Notes: generated by a model from the sequence alone, not told the origin. A stretch of 64,000 nucleotides of DNA from Aalborgiella sp040079635 (GCA_040079635.1 JBEBJY010000002.1:62001-126000), one strand, 5' to 3'. Shown: positions 50,742 to 59,443, counted from the stretch's first letter. Numbers and translations are program-made.

Positions 50742-50766
50742 ATATTCTATATATCAATTAGAATAT
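50742..50766. promoter_or_regulatory. Inverted repeat in the AT-rich sox promoter region
   Basis: ATATTCTA and TAGAATAT flank a 9-nt spacer. The surrounding 120 nt before the first cytochrome gene are very AT-rich and contain further ATATATT tracts. The position suits an operator of the sox operon. The only regulator gene nearby is the Crp/Fnr-type gene at 59944; the dyad is unlike the TTGAT-N4-ATCAA box of that family. Confidence 0.5.
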
Positions 50767-50799
50767 ATTAATATATCAACTTTAATATATAAATCTATC

Positions 50800-51126
50800 A
50801 TGCAATACAAATCAGTCATTTTGAAATTAGTAGCCGGTTCAATCGCGGTTTTCGCTTCTACGATGCCAGCACATGCTGATTTGGCATTGGCGCAAAAGAA
50901 TGCTTGCATGGCCTGCCATGCGGTAGATAAAAAATTAGTGGGTCCAGCCTATCAAGCCGTAGCTGAGAAATACGCCAAAGAAAAAGACTATGTTGCCAAA
51001 TTGGCAGCTAGCATCAAGGCAGGCGGCTCTGGCAAATACGGCCCAATCCCAATGCCAGCACAAGCGGCTCTGCCTGATGCGGATGCCACAAAACTCGCAA
51101 AGTGGATTTTGGCTGGCGCTAAATAA
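50800..51126 (+). CDS. Small periplasmic class I cytochrome c (c551-like)
   Basis: The 108-residue precursor has a signal peptide (cleavage after PAHA) and one heme site, Cys36-MA-Cys39-His40, with the Met ligand in GPIPMPAQ. It is clearly similar to the C-terminal heme domain of SoxD encoded at 52455: both share KN-C-ACH-VD-K-VGP, SIK/KIK-GGSG-YG and MPMPAQ/IPMPAQ. It is probably the electron acceptor of SoxCD or another Sox component. No clear Shine-Dalgarno sequence precedes the ATG. soxC follows after 13 nt. Confidence 0.88.
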   Translation: MQYKSVILKLVAGSIAVFASTMPAHADLALAQKNACMACHAVDKKLVGPAYQAVAEKYAKEKDYVAKLAASIKAGGSGKYGPIPMPAQAALPDADATKLAKWILAGAK

Positions 51127-51139
51127 TAAGTAACAAGCC

Positions 51140-52471
51140 ATGAGAAATAATCGCTTCATTCAGGCCGCTCCCGAGGGTTTCCTCGGTAGTGAGCAAATCA
51201 AATCAGTTTACGCGGGCAGGCGCGGATTCATGGCTGGTGCGTTTGCCGCAGCTATGGCAACTGCAACAGCTGCACGTGCGCAGTCTTCAAAAGACGATCC
51301 AAACATTGTTAACTTGCCAGCCCACACAAAAGGTTTGGGGCAGGGCGTTGCGGCTCGCGGCTATGGCGTGCCAAGTATTTACGAAAAAAACTTGCAGCGT
51401 CGCGAAAGCCCAGGTTTGACGGCCGTCAGTGCAGCAGGCGTCAGCTTTGCTCCGCTACAGGGCTTGTTCGGCATTGTTACGCCAAGTGGCTTGCATTTTG
51501 AGCGTCATCACCAAGGCTGGTGGGATATTGAGCCAGACAAACACCGTTTGATGGTGAATGGCAGCGACGAAAAGATGCTCAAAAAGCCAATGGTATTCAC
51601 CATGGATGATTTGATGCGTCTGCCATCCGTTAGCCGTTTTCACTTTATCGAATGTGGCGCAAACACCGGTATGGAGTGGGGAAACGCTGCTGTACCAACT
51701 GTGCAATATACGCATGGCATGGTCAGCTGTAGTGAATTTACAGGCGTGCCTTTGCGCTTGCTGCTTGAAATGTGCGGCGCAGATATGAAGCGTGGCAAAT
51801 TTGTATTGGCTGAAGGTGCTGATGGCTCTAGCATGACGCGTACGATTCCCATGAGTCTCATCATGAGTGGTGAAGTTCTAGTTGCTTACGGCATGAATGG
51901 CGAAATGCTGCGACCTGAAAATGGCTACCCCTTGCGACTGGTGGTTCCTGGTGTGCAGGGTGTGAGCTGGGTCAAGTACTTACGCCGTATCGAGCTGGGC
52001 GACGAAGCTTACGGCACCAAAGACGAAACCATTCATTACATCGATTTGCTGCCAAGCGGCATGCATCGACAATACAGCAGCACGCAAGAAGTGAAGTCAG
52101 TCATCACCACACCAAGTGGTGGTCAGATTATCTTAGACAAAGGCTTTTTGAATGTGACTGGTTTGGCTTGGAGTGGGCGAGGAAAAATCACCAAGGTAGA
52201 TATTTCTGCAGACGGTGGCCGAAACTGGAAGCCTGCGCGTTTAGAGGGGCAAGTCATGTCTAAGTGCTTGACGCGCTTCAATATGGATTGGGCATGGGAT
52301 GGCAAGCCAGCGTTGCTGATGAGCCGCGCGACAGATGAGACTGGACATATTCAGCCAACCTATGCTGAAAATAGAAAAGTTCGCGGTACGCGGAGCATCT
52401 ATCACAACAACTCGATCCAAACTTGGTTGTTGCAAGAATCTGGTGAGGTGAAAAATGTTCAGTTATCGTAA
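51140..52471 (+). CDS. soxC: Sulfane dehydrogenase molybdenum subunit SoxC
   Basis: SoxC, with SoxD, oxidises the sulfane sulfur bound to SoxY so that no sulfur is stored. The 443-residue protein has a Tat signal (GRRGFMAG near 27-33) and the sulfite-oxidase fold with the Mo-binding Cys172 in HFIECGANTG. RLVVPGVQGVSWVKYL and a C-terminal dimerisation domain (DISADGGRNWKPA) follow. It overlaps soxD by 17 nt. Confidence 0.96.
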   Translation: MRNNRFIQAAPEGFLGSEQIKSVYAGRRGFMAGAFAAAMATATAARAQSSKDDPNIVNLPAHTKGLGQGVAARGYGVPSIYEKNLQRRESPGLTAVSAAGVSFAPLQGLFGIVTPSGLHFERHHQGWWDIEPDKHRLMVNGSDEKMLKKPMVFTMDDLMRLPSVSRFHFIECGANTGMEWGNAAVPTVQYTHGMVSCSEFTGVPLRLLLEMCGADMKRGKFVLAEGADGSSMTRTIPMSLIMSGEVLVAYGMNGEMLRPENGYPLRLVVPGVQGVSWVKYLRRIELGDEAYGTKDETIHYIDLLPSGMHRQYSSTQEVKSVITTPSGGQIILDKGFLNVTGLAWSGRGKITKVDISADGGRNWKPARLEGQVMSKCLTRFNMDWAWDGKPALLMSRATDETGHIQPTYAENRKVRGTRSIYHNNSIQTWLLQESGEVKNVQLS

Positions 52472-53570
52472 ATTTGCCGCAGCTGTTTTGGCTGCTGCTG
52501 CTGCTGTCTCCGTTTTCGCGCAAGGCAGCAAAGTTGAAGGCGTTGGTCGTACGGCAACAGCCAATGAAGTTGCGGCTTGGGATATCGATGTTCGTCCCGA
52601 TTTCAAAGGTTTACCCAAAGGCATGGGAAGCGTGTCACAAGGCGAAAAGGTGTGGGAAGCTCAATGCTCGTCGTGCCACGGAAGCTTTGGTGAAAATAAC
52701 ACTGTTTTTAGCGCTTTGGTGGGGTACACCACCAAGAAAGACGTTGAGGCAGGACGCGTAGCTAGTTTGATGCCTGACGCTGCAACGCCAACCCGCACGA
52801 CGATGATGAAAGTTTCTCAGCTGTCTACTCTGTGGGACTACATCAACCGTGCCATGCCGTGGACAGCGCCTAAGTCGTTGAAGCCTGATGAGGTTTATGC
52901 AGTCACAGCGTACTTGCTAAATATCGCCAATGTGGTGCCAGATAACTTCACACTCAGTGATAAAAACATGGCAGAAACACAGAATAAATTGCCAAACCGC
53001 AACGGCATGATGACCAAGCATGCGATGTGGCCAGGCAAAGAGTTTGGTGGGATTGTAAAACCTGACACGCAAGGCTCTAGCTGCATGAGCAATTGTGCGA
53101 CTGAAGCTAAGGTGGCAAGTTTGCTGCCAGAGCATGCGCGAAATGCGCACGGTAATTTGGCTGAACAAACGCGTGCTTTTGGACCTTCTGTGGGCGCTGA
53201 TACAACCAAGCCAGCTGCAAGCTCGGGTGCGGAGGTTAAAAAAGCGGCGACTGTTCCAGTTGCTGCTGCAAAGGCAGCTGAAAAATCTACGGAATCAGCC
53301 GGAGCACTCAAGAGCTCAGATGTTTCTGCTATTTTGAGTAAAAACACGTGTTCAGCTTGTCATGGGGTTGATAATAAAATCGTTGGCCCAAGCTTTAAAG
53401 AAATTGCCGCAAAGCAAGGTGGCAAAGCTGATGCGGTTGCCTATTTGTCGGCAAAAATTAAGAGCGGCGGATCAGGCGTTTACGGCAGCATGCCCATGCC
53501 TGCGCAAGGTATTAACGATGCGGAAGCGAAAAAAGTGGCAACATGGATTTCACAAGGCGCTGCTAAGTAA
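52455..53570 (+). CDS. soxD: Diheme cytochrome c subunit SoxD
   Basis: SoxD receives six electrons from SoxC. The 371-residue precursor has a signal peptide (cleavage near VFA-QGSK) and two heme sites, Cys71-SS-Cys74-His75 and Cys299-SA-Cys302-His303. The halves are joined by an Ala/Lys/Glu-rich linker (about 245-290). The C-terminal domain is a paralogue of the separate small cytochrome at 50800. The ATG lies 17 nt inside soxC with a GGTGAGG site. Confidence 0.95.
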   Translation: MFSYRKFAAAVLAAAAAVSVFAQGSKVEGVGRTATANEVAAWDIDVRPDFKGLPKGMGSVSQGEKVWEAQCSSCHGSFGENNTVFSALVGYTTKKDVEAGRVASLMPDAATPTRTTMMKVSQLSTLWDYINRAMPWTAPKSLKPDEVYAVTAYLLNIANVVPDNFTLSDKNMAETQNKLPNRNGMMTKHAMWPGKEFGGIVKPDTQGSSCMSNCATEAKVASLLPEHARNAHGNLAEQTRAFGPSVGADTTKPAASSGAEVKKAATVPVAAAKAAEKSTESAGALKSSDVSAILSKNTCSACHGVDNKIVGPSFKEIAAKQGGKADAVAYLSAKIKSGGSGVYGSMPMPAQGINDAEAKKVATWISQGAAK

Positions 53571-53657
53571 TATCCCTGCCAACGTAAAAGCCGGAAATGT
53601 GTTAATTTAAGTGGGTTAGAGAAAAGATTTTTTAAGATTTCAAATTAGGAGTGAATT

Positions 53658-54125
53658 ATGAAACGTCGTGAATTTGTACAAAGCACCACAGGTGCAGCTG
53701 CTTTGGGTTTGGCGGTAAGCGCAGGCTTGTTTCCTGCAGCAGCATCAGCACAAACAGCTTGGAACAAAGCTGCTTTTGAAGCAAAGAACTTGGCAGACGT
53801 TGTAAAAGCATTAGGTGGCGCCGCTGCAGCTACTGAGAGCAAAGATGTAACTTTGAGTGCACCAGAAATTGCTGAAAACGGTAACGTTGTGCGCCTTGGT
53901 GCCCAAAGTGCCATTGCTGGCACAACTTGGCTTGGCTTGGTGGTTGAAAAGAACCCAGCCGCCTTGACTGCCGGCTTTGATGTCCCAACTGGAACTGAGC
54001 CCAATATGTCTACAAACGTCAAGATGGGTCAATCAACCAATGTTTACGCACTTGCAAAAGTGGGTGATAAGTTTTTCTATGCTGTTAAAGAAGTCAAAGT
54101 CACCCTCGGTGGCTGCGGCGGTTAA
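53658..54125 (+). CDS. soxY: Sulfur carrier protein SoxY
   Basis: SoxY carries sulfur intermediates on the Cys of its mobile C-terminal arm; the protein ends VTLGGCGG with Cys153. The 155-residue precursor has a Tat signal (KRREFVQSTTGAAALGLAV), used to export the SoxYZ dimer folded. A GGAG site precedes the ATG. soxZ follows after 61 nt. Confidence 0.97.
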   Translation: MKRREFVQSTTGAAALGLAVSAGLFPAAASAQTAWNKAAFEAKNLADVVKALGGAAAATESKDVTLSAPEIAENGNVVRLGAQSAIAGTTWLGLVVEKNPAALTAGFDVPTGTEPNMSTNVKMGQSTNVYALAKVGDKFFYAVKEVKVTLGGCGG

Positions 54126-54186
54126 TTCTGGCTATTGAGTCGCAATTGATATTTGAAGTTTGATATTAGAAATTTAGGAGTTCAAA

Positions 54187-54498
54187 ATGAGTGATCCAAT
54201 GCGCATTCGTGCCGCTGCAACTGGCGATAAAGTGACTGTTCGTGTTTTAGTTAGCCATGAAATGGAATCTGGCATGCGCAAAGACGCTGCTGGTAAATTA
54301 GTGCCAGCTTTGTTTATTCAAACCATCAGTGCTGTGCACAACGGTAAAACCGTGATGAGTGCCCAATGGGGTCCAGCCGTGTCTAAAAACCCGTTCATTC
54401 AATTCACATTTACTGGCGGCAAAGCTGGTGAAAAAATTGCTGTGTCTTGGGTTGACAATACCGGCGATAAACGTACCGACGAAGCGACTATTTCTTGA
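54187..54498 (+). CDS. soxZ: SoxY partner protein SoxZ
   Basis: The 103-residue immunoglobulin-like protein has no signal peptide, as expected for SoxZ, which is exported together with SoxY. Family parts are MRIRAAATGDKVTVRVLVSHEMESG and NPFIQFTFTGGKAGEKIAVSWVD. It forms the heterodimer that presents the SoxY arm to SoxAX, SoxB and SoxCD. A terminator-like hairpin follows 26 nt later. Confidence 0.97.
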   Translation: MSDPMRIRAAATGDKVTVRVLVSHEMESGMRKDAAGKLVPALFIQTISAVHNGKTVMSAQWGPAVSKNPFIQFTFTGGKAGEKIAVSWVDNTGDKRTDEATIS

Positions 54499-54524
54499 GT
54501 TTGAAGCGCGGAATTTGAGTGCAT

Positions 54525-54567
54525 AGCCAGTAAACTGCTCATGTAGATTACTGGCTTTTGTTTTTTT
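54525..54567 (+). terminator. Intrinsic terminator or attenuator between soxZ and soxA
   Basis: AGCCAGTAA (54525-54533) pairs perfectly with TTACTGGCT (54548-54556) around a 14-nt loop, followed by TTTGTTTTTTT. All seven sox genes are on one strand, so this hairpin should partly stop transcription after soxCDYZ. soxAXB would then need read-through or a promoter in 54570-54619, where I see no clear one. Confidence 0.8.
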
Positions 54568-54619
54568 GGATTAGTTAGTAAGCTGCAAACAAAAATATTC
54601 AATTCGAATGGAGACAAAG

Positions 54620-55462
54620 ATGAGTTTTGAAAAATGGTTTTCTAAGATAAGACCAGCTACAGTAGCTGGATTGTTAATAGCGGTAGCAATGGTAAATATG
54701 GCTAGTGCGCAGCAAAAATCTGCCAAAGACGCTATTGATGATTACCGTGCCAGCTTGCAGGATGGCAATCCAGCTGACTTGAATGCAGCACGAGGTGAGG
54801 CTTTGTGGAAAACAAAACGCGGACCTAAAAACGCTAGCTTGGAAGCTTGTGATTTGGGTCTGGGTGCCGGCAAAGTAAAGGGTGCAGTCGGTTCTCTGCC
54901 GCGTTACTTTGCTGATACGAATAAGGTAATGGACGCTGAGAGCAGGCTAGTTCATTGCATGGTTACTTTGCAAGGCTTTAAAGCTGAAGATTTCAATGCT
55001 AAAAATTTCACCAGTGGCACAGCGCAAAAAGCAACGGTGATTGAAGACTTGGTCGCCTACATTTATGACGAATCTCGTGGCGTCACCATCAACGTGCCAC
55101 AAAGTCACCCTATGGAAAAAGCTGCTTTTGCAAGAGGCAAAGATACGTTTTACTTCAAAGGTGGTACGCATGACTTTAGCTGCGCGTCATGCCATAACCA
55201 AGACGGTAAGCGTATTCGTTTGCAAGAACTACCAAATTTAACCGGTCCTAGCAAGGCCTCTCAAGACGCTTTTGCTCAGTGGCCAGCATATCGCGTGAGT
55301 CAAGGTGGCTTGCGCACCATGCAGTGGCGCATGCAAGATTGCCTGCGTGGTCAGCGCATGCCTGAGTTGGTTTATTTGTCTCAAACTTCCATTGATTTGA
55401 TCACCTATTTAGGTGTGAATGCGAATGGTGGCAAGATGGCTGCGCCAGCACTTAAACGTTAA
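54620..55462 (+). CDS. soxA: SoxA, monoheme subunit of the SoxAX cytochrome
   Basis: SoxAX joins thiosulfate to SoxY. The start is ATG 54620 (GGAG at 54610), giving 280 residues; ATG 54608 is in frame. A signal peptide ends ASA-QQKS. Only the C-terminal module has a heme site, Cys188-AS-Cys191-His192; the N-terminal module has lost CXXCH. Cys241 in MQDCLRGQRMPEL is the expected persulfide-bearing axial ligand. soxX follows after 20 nt. Confidence 0.96.
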   Translation: MSFEKWFSKIRPATVAGLLIAVAMVNMASAQQKSAKDAIDDYRASLQDGNPADLNAARGEALWKTKRGPKNASLEACDLGLGAGKVKGAVGSLPRYFADTNKVMDAESRLVHCMVTLQGFKAEDFNAKNFTSGTAQKATVIEDLVAYIYDESRGVTINVPQSHPMEKAAFARGKDTFYFKGGTHDFSCASCHNQDGKRIRLQELPNLTGPSKASQDAFAQWPAYRVSQGGLRTMQWRMQDCLRGQRMPELVYLSQTSIDLITYLGVNANGGKMAAPALKR

Positions 55463-55482
55463 ATATTGAAGAGGAAAATATA

Positions 55483-56178
55483 ATGGAAAATAAGCCTCTA
55501 GCCGGCGTAAATATTGCCAAAGCCGCTATAAAAAATGTAGCTAAAATCAGTACTATTTTCACTGCTGTAGCCGTGCTCGCAAGCTGCGCAGCACCTTCAA
55601 TGGGTATGCCGAGTGCCGCAGATTTAATCGCCACTCTAAAAAGTAGCTTTTCTGAGCGCGGCCCTGCGAAAATGGATCGTTTAGATCAAAACGAAGTACA
55701 GCGTATTTGCACTGAAGCTGATAAAACAGGTAAAGCTGTTGACGAAGCTACGCGTAAGAAAATTGAAACAGCTCTATATGCTGGCATTCCTTATCCAACA
55801 GATGCCAAATACATCGGTAACTGGCAAGAAGGCGAAAAAATTGCACAAGATGGTACAGGCTTGCAATTTTCTGATGCTATTGGCAAACCAAGCGGTGCAA
55901 ACTGCTATGCATGTCATCAAATTGCACCCAAAGAAATTAGCTTTGGTAACTTAGGCCCTTCGCTTTACAAGTATGGTGTTAACCGTGGTGTTAAAGACCC
56001 GAATGCAGCTGAATCAGAGGCGATTGTTAAGTACACATGGGCACGACTTTGGAATACTCATTCTGTAAATCTGTGTAGCAGTATGCCGCGATTTGGTGAT
56101 GCCAAAATTTTGACAAATACGCAACTTAAAGATGTCATGGCGCTATTACTTGACCCGCAATCACCAGTGAATAAATAG
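55483..56178 (+). CDS. soxX: SoxX, monoheme subunit of the SoxAX cytochrome
   Basis: The 231-residue protein has one heme site, Cys141-YA-Cys144-His145, and a Met ligand region (SSMPRFG). The N-terminus is unusual: residues 5-20 (PLAGVNIAKAAIKNVA) come from the palindromic repeat and form an extended n-region before a hydrophobic core and a lipobox-like VLASC. SoxX may thus be a lipoprotein. An insertion of about 60 residues before the heme is also present. GAGG precedes the ATG. Confidence 0.94.
   Translation: MENKPLAGVNIAKAAIKNVAKISTIFTAVAVLASCAAPSMGMPSAADLIATLKSSFSERGPAKMDRLDQNEVQRICTEADKTGKAVDEATRKKIETALYAGIPYPTDAKYIGNWQEGEKIAQDGTGLQFSDAIGKPSGANCYACHQIAPKEISFGNLGPSLYKYGVNRGVKDPNAAESEAIVKYTWARLWNTHSVNLCSSMPRFGDAKILTNTQLKDVMALLLDPQSPVNK
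55496..55541 (+). repeat. Palindromic repeat element inside soxX
   Basis: It reads CTCTAGCCGGCGTAAATATT, then GCC AAA GCC GCT, and ends GTAGC. It is translated LAGVNIAKAAIKNVA at the start of the signal region. The codon that is TAA in most intergenic copies is AAA here. The repeat begins 13 nt after the soxX start codon. Confidence 0.85.
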
Positions 56179-56241
56179 AACCTTTCAGTCACTTATTTAA
56201 CCCCTTTACATCTCTAAGCTTTAGTTAGCAAATCGCACACC

Positions 56242-57960
56242 ATGAATTTATCGCGTCGTGAATTTACATCCGTTTTGACTGCTGCCGTAGTCGCTGGTTT
56301 CCCGTTGGGTCGTGAGGCCAGTGCGCAAGAAGCCGATCAGCTTTACAACGTGCCCAAGACTGGGAATGTCCATTTATTGCACATGACAGATTGCCATGCG
56401 CAGCTTTTACCCATTTATTTTCGTGAACCCAATGTCAATATTGGTATTGCGGGCATGACGGGTAATGTGCCGCACTTGGTGGGGGAGCATTTGCTGAAGT
56501 ATGCTGGCCTAAAAGCTGGGAGCGCTAATGCACATGCGCACACATATTTAGACTTTGAGCGATCTGCTAGGCAATACGGAAAAGTTGGCGGCTTCGCGCA
56601 TTTATCTACCTTGGTAAAGCAATTGCGTGGAAATAGGCCTGGTGCTTTGTTGTTAGACGGTGGTGATACCTGGCAAGGTAGTGCTACAAGTTTGTGGACA
56701 AATGCCCAAGATATGGTTGACGCTTGCAAGTTGCTGGGTGTGAATGTGATGACGGCGCACTGGGAATTCACCTACGGAGAAAAGCGGATGATGGAAATCA
56801 TCGAAAAAGACTTTGCAGGGAAGATTGATTTTGTAGCGCAAAACGTTAAAACTAGAGACTTTGAAGATCCCGTGTTTAAACCCTATGTTCTCAAAGAAAT
56901 GAACGGGGTGACAGTTGCGATTGTGGGACAAGCTTTTCCGTATACGCCGATCGCTAATCCTAGCTGGCAAGTGCCAAATTGGACTTTTGGTATTCAAGAC
57001 GCGAACATGCAAAAAACAGTCAACGAAGCACGTGCTAAAGGTGCGCAAGCTGTAGTACTGTTGTCGCACAACGGTATGGATGTTGACTTGAAAATGGCAT
57101 CTCGCGTGACAGGGATCGATGTCATTTTGGGTGGCCATACGCATGATGGCGTACCCGTACCAACCATGGTTAAAAATGCGGGTGGTCAAACATTGGTGAC
57201 CAATGCAGGCAGCAATGGTAAATTCTTAGGCGTGCTTGATCTTGATGTGCGAGACAAAAAAGTTGTCAATATCAACTACAAACTGCTTCCTATCTTTGCA
57301 AATTTCTTGCCTGCTGATAAAGAAATGGCAGCACTGATCGACAAAGTGCGTGCGCCTTTTCTGTCTAAATTGACTGAAAAATTAGCAGTTACTGAAGGTG
57401 TGTTGTACCGTCGAGGTAATTTTAATGGAACGTTTGACCAGTTAATTACCGATGCGCTCATCAATGTACGTGGCGCACAAATTGCCTTTTCCCCAGGTTT
57501 CCGTTGGGGGACCTCTCTATTGTCTGGCCAAGCCATTACGCGTGAACACGTCATGGATCAGACCGCGATAACTTACCCATGGACGACGGTGTCGGATTTG
57601 AGCGGTGAGTCAATCAAAACAATTTTGGAAGATGTTTGCGATAATTTATTTAATCCAGATCCGTATTACCAGCAAGGCGGCGATATGGTGCGAACGGGTG
57701 GTATGACTTACACCTGTAATCCAACAGGGAAAGCTGGTTCGCGAATCAGCGATATGCGATTTGGTGGACAGTTGATGGACGCTAGTAAAACATACAAAGT
57801 TGCTGGTTGGGCGCCTGTTCAAGAAGCAAGTAAAAATGCGGGTCCTCCAGCATGGGAAGTTGTTGAAACGTATCTGAAAGATAAAAAGACTATTGCACCT
57901 ATCAAGCTGTACAACCCTAAATTACTGGGGTTAGACGGTAATCCGGGCGTGGTGTTGTAA
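56242..57960 (+). CDS. soxB: Thiosulfohydrolase SoxB
   Basis: SoxB hydrolyses the sulfone from SoxY-bound thiosulfate to release sulfate. The 572-residue protein has a Tat signal (LSRREFTSVLTAA) and a metallophosphoesterase domain with di-Mn motifs (HMTDCHAQLLP, LLDGGDTWQGS, LLSHNGMDVD, ILGGHTHD). A 5'-nucleotidase-like C-terminal domain with SPGFRWG and NPDPYY completes it. Length is normal. It follows soxX by 63 nt. Confidence 0.97.
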   Translation: MNLSRREFTSVLTAAVVAGFPLGREASAQEADQLYNVPKTGNVHLLHMTDCHAQLLPIYFREPNVNIGIAGMTGNVPHLVGEHLLKYAGLKAGSANAHAHTYLDFERSARQYGKVGGFAHLSTLVKQLRGNRPGALLLDGGDTWQGSATSLWTNAQDMVDACKLLGVNVMTAHWEFTYGEKRMMEIIEKDFAGKIDFVAQNVKTRDFEDPVFKPYVLKEMNGVTVAIVGQAFPYTPIANPSWQVPNWTFGIQDANMQKTVNEARAKGAQAVVLLSHNGMDVDLKMASRVTGIDVILGGHTHDGVPVPTMVKNAGGQTLVTNAGSNGKFLGVLDLDVRDKKVVNINYKLLPIFANFLPADKEMAALIDKVRAPFLSKLTEKLAVTEGVLYRRGNFNGTFDQLITDALINVRGAQIAFSPGFRWGTSLLSGQAITREHVMDQTAITYPWTTVSDLSGESIKTILEDVCDNLFNPDPYYQQGGDMVRTGGMTYTCNPTGKAGSRISDMRFGGQLMDASKTYKVAGWAPVQEASKNAGPPAWEVVETYLKDKKTIAPIKLYNPKLLGLDGNPGVVL

Positions 57961-57979
57961 TTTATTTCAGGAGTTAAGC

Positions 57980-58408
57980 ATGAAGTTAAAATTCAAAATT
58001 TGGGCAATCGGTGCCGCTTTCCTGCTGAGTCTGAGCGCTGCTTATGCGCAAGATAAAGCGGTCTATCATATTGATAACGCAGAAACACAAGCTACTAAGG
58101 GCTTGCGTAATGTACGCAATCATTTAGATGTTGCACCAGAGACAAAAATAATTGTTGTTTCTCATGCAAACGGCGTTGATTTTTTGATGGAAGGCGCTAA
58201 GGATAAAGCTAACCCCAATATTGATTACGCCGCATTGGTGAGTGATTTGAAGGCTCGTGGCGTTAAGTTTGAAGTTTGTGAAATCACACTCAAGAATAGA
58301 AACTTGAATAAAAATCAGTTTATCTTGGATGCTGAATTCACACCTTCAGGGGTGGCTCGTATTGCACAGTTGCAATCGCGCGAAAAGTTTGCCTATATTA
58401 AGCCGTAA
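57980..58408 (+). CDS. Exported DsrE-family protein
   Basis: The 142-residue precursor has a signal peptide (cleavage after AYA-QDKA) and a DsrE/DsrF-like domain (AVYHIDNAETQATKGLRNVRNHLD, KIIVVSHANGVDFLMEGA, GVKFEVCEITLKNRNL). The single Cys in FEVCEI is placed like the sulfur-carrying Cys of DsrE proteins. Similar periplasmic proteins occur in sox clusters and may take part in sulfur transfer; the role is not proven. It starts 19 nt after soxB. Confidence 0.82.
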   Translation: MKLKFKIWAIGAAFLLSLSAAYAQDKAVYHIDNAETQATKGLRNVRNHLDVAPETKIIVVSHANGVDFLMEGAKDKANPNIDYAALVSDLKARGVKFEVCEITLKNRNLNKNQFILDAEFTPSGVARIAQLQSREKFAYIKP

Positions 58409-58471
58409 TTCAAACCGCAAACTGTAGTTTGAGCACGGCTGTCGATTCTTTAATGCTAGATTCTGGTTCCT

Positions 58472-59422
58472 ATGATGTTTATACGGTTGCTACTTGCTGC
58501 AAGTTTTGTTCTTTGCATTTCTAATGCCTATCCTCAGAACGCTCAAAAACTAACGCTAACGCCTAAGCAAATCAGTCCATCAGTTTGGTATGTAGAGGGT
58601 GTGACTGCGCTTGGAAGCGTTGAGAATAAAAACTTCATTTCGAATGCGGCATTCATCGTTGGTCCTGATGGCATTCTTGTTATAGATGCGCTGGGATCGC
58701 CTGCTTTGGCAGAAGCTTTGATTGCGGCTATTGGCAAAGTGAGTGCCAAAAAAATTACGACGGTGATTGTTACGCATTACCATGCAGACCATATCTATGG
58801 TCTGCAGTCTTTTCAAAAAATCGGTGCAAAAATAATTGCGCATCCTGCTGCCAAAGCGTATTTAAATTCAGAAACGGCAACGCAAAGACTGTCAGCATCA
58901 CGTGTTGAGCTTGCCCCTTGGGTGGACGGAAATACAAAGTTAATAGAAGCGGATACTTGGATATCGAACGAAACGAAGCTCTCGCTGTCAGGCATTGAAT
59001 TAGTTATAAAGCCAGTTGGTCCAGCGCATACGCCTGAAGATGTGGTCATATTTTTCCCTAAGGACAAAGTACTGTTTGCTGGGGATTTAATTTTTAGGGG
59101 GCGTCTACCTTTCATCGGTTCAACAGCAGATACGGGCCCATGGATATTAGCCTTAAATTCTTTTTTAACTTTCAAAGCTAAGGTGGCTATTCCTGGGCAC
59201 GGGCCTGTGTCTGAAAGTGCAGATGCGGATATTGAACTACTGCGTGATTACTTGGTGTTTCTCAGAAAAAATATGGGAAAGGCAGTGGAGGAGTTAGAGC
59301 TTTTCGATGAGGCGTATGCGGCAACAGATTGGAGTCGATTTGAAAATATTCCGATGTTCAAATTCGCAAACAGAATGAATGCTTACAACACGTACTTGCA
59401 GATGTTGGATATGAAAAAATGA
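58472..59422 (+). CDS. Exported metallo-beta-lactamase-fold hydrolase (SoxH-like)
   Basis: The 316-residue precursor has a signal peptide and a complete MBL metal site: His102-x-His104-x-Asp106-His107 (THYHADH), GPAHTPEDVVIF, FAGDLIFRG and PGHGPVSES. SoxH-type proteins of this fold accompany sox genes but are not essential for thiosulfate oxidation in Paracoccus; the substrate is unknown. A related protein lacking two of these histidines is encoded at 60657 (minus). Confidence 0.85.
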   Translation: MMFIRLLLAASFVLCISNAYPQNAQKLTLTPKQISPSVWYVEGVTALGSVENKNFISNAAFIVGPDGILVIDALGSPALAEALIAAIGKVSAKKITTVIVTHYHADHIYGLQSFQKIGAKIIAHPAAKAYLNSETATQRLSASRVELAPWVDGNTKLIEADTWISNETKLSLSGIELVIKPVGPAHTPEDVVIFFPKDKVLFAGDLIFRGRLPFIGSTADTGPWILALNSFLTFKAKVAIPGHGPVSESADADIELLRDYLVFLRKNMGKAVEELELFDEAYAATDWSRFENIPMFKFANRMNAYNTYLQMLDMKK

Positions 59423-59443
59423 TCTTTCATTTAAGTCACCGTC

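Noticed and set aside
54647..54706. The soxA signal peptide (VAGLLIAVAMVNMASA) looks like the peptide encoded by the palindromic repeat
   Set aside because: At DNA level the match is poor and one codon short, and the terminal GCTAT...ATAGC stem is missing. A hydrophobic Ala/Val-rich signal peptide explains it.
58409..58440. TCAAAC...GTTTGA hairpin after the DsrE-like gene as a terminator
   Set aside because: The stem is short and has no T run; the following gene is on the same strand and close.
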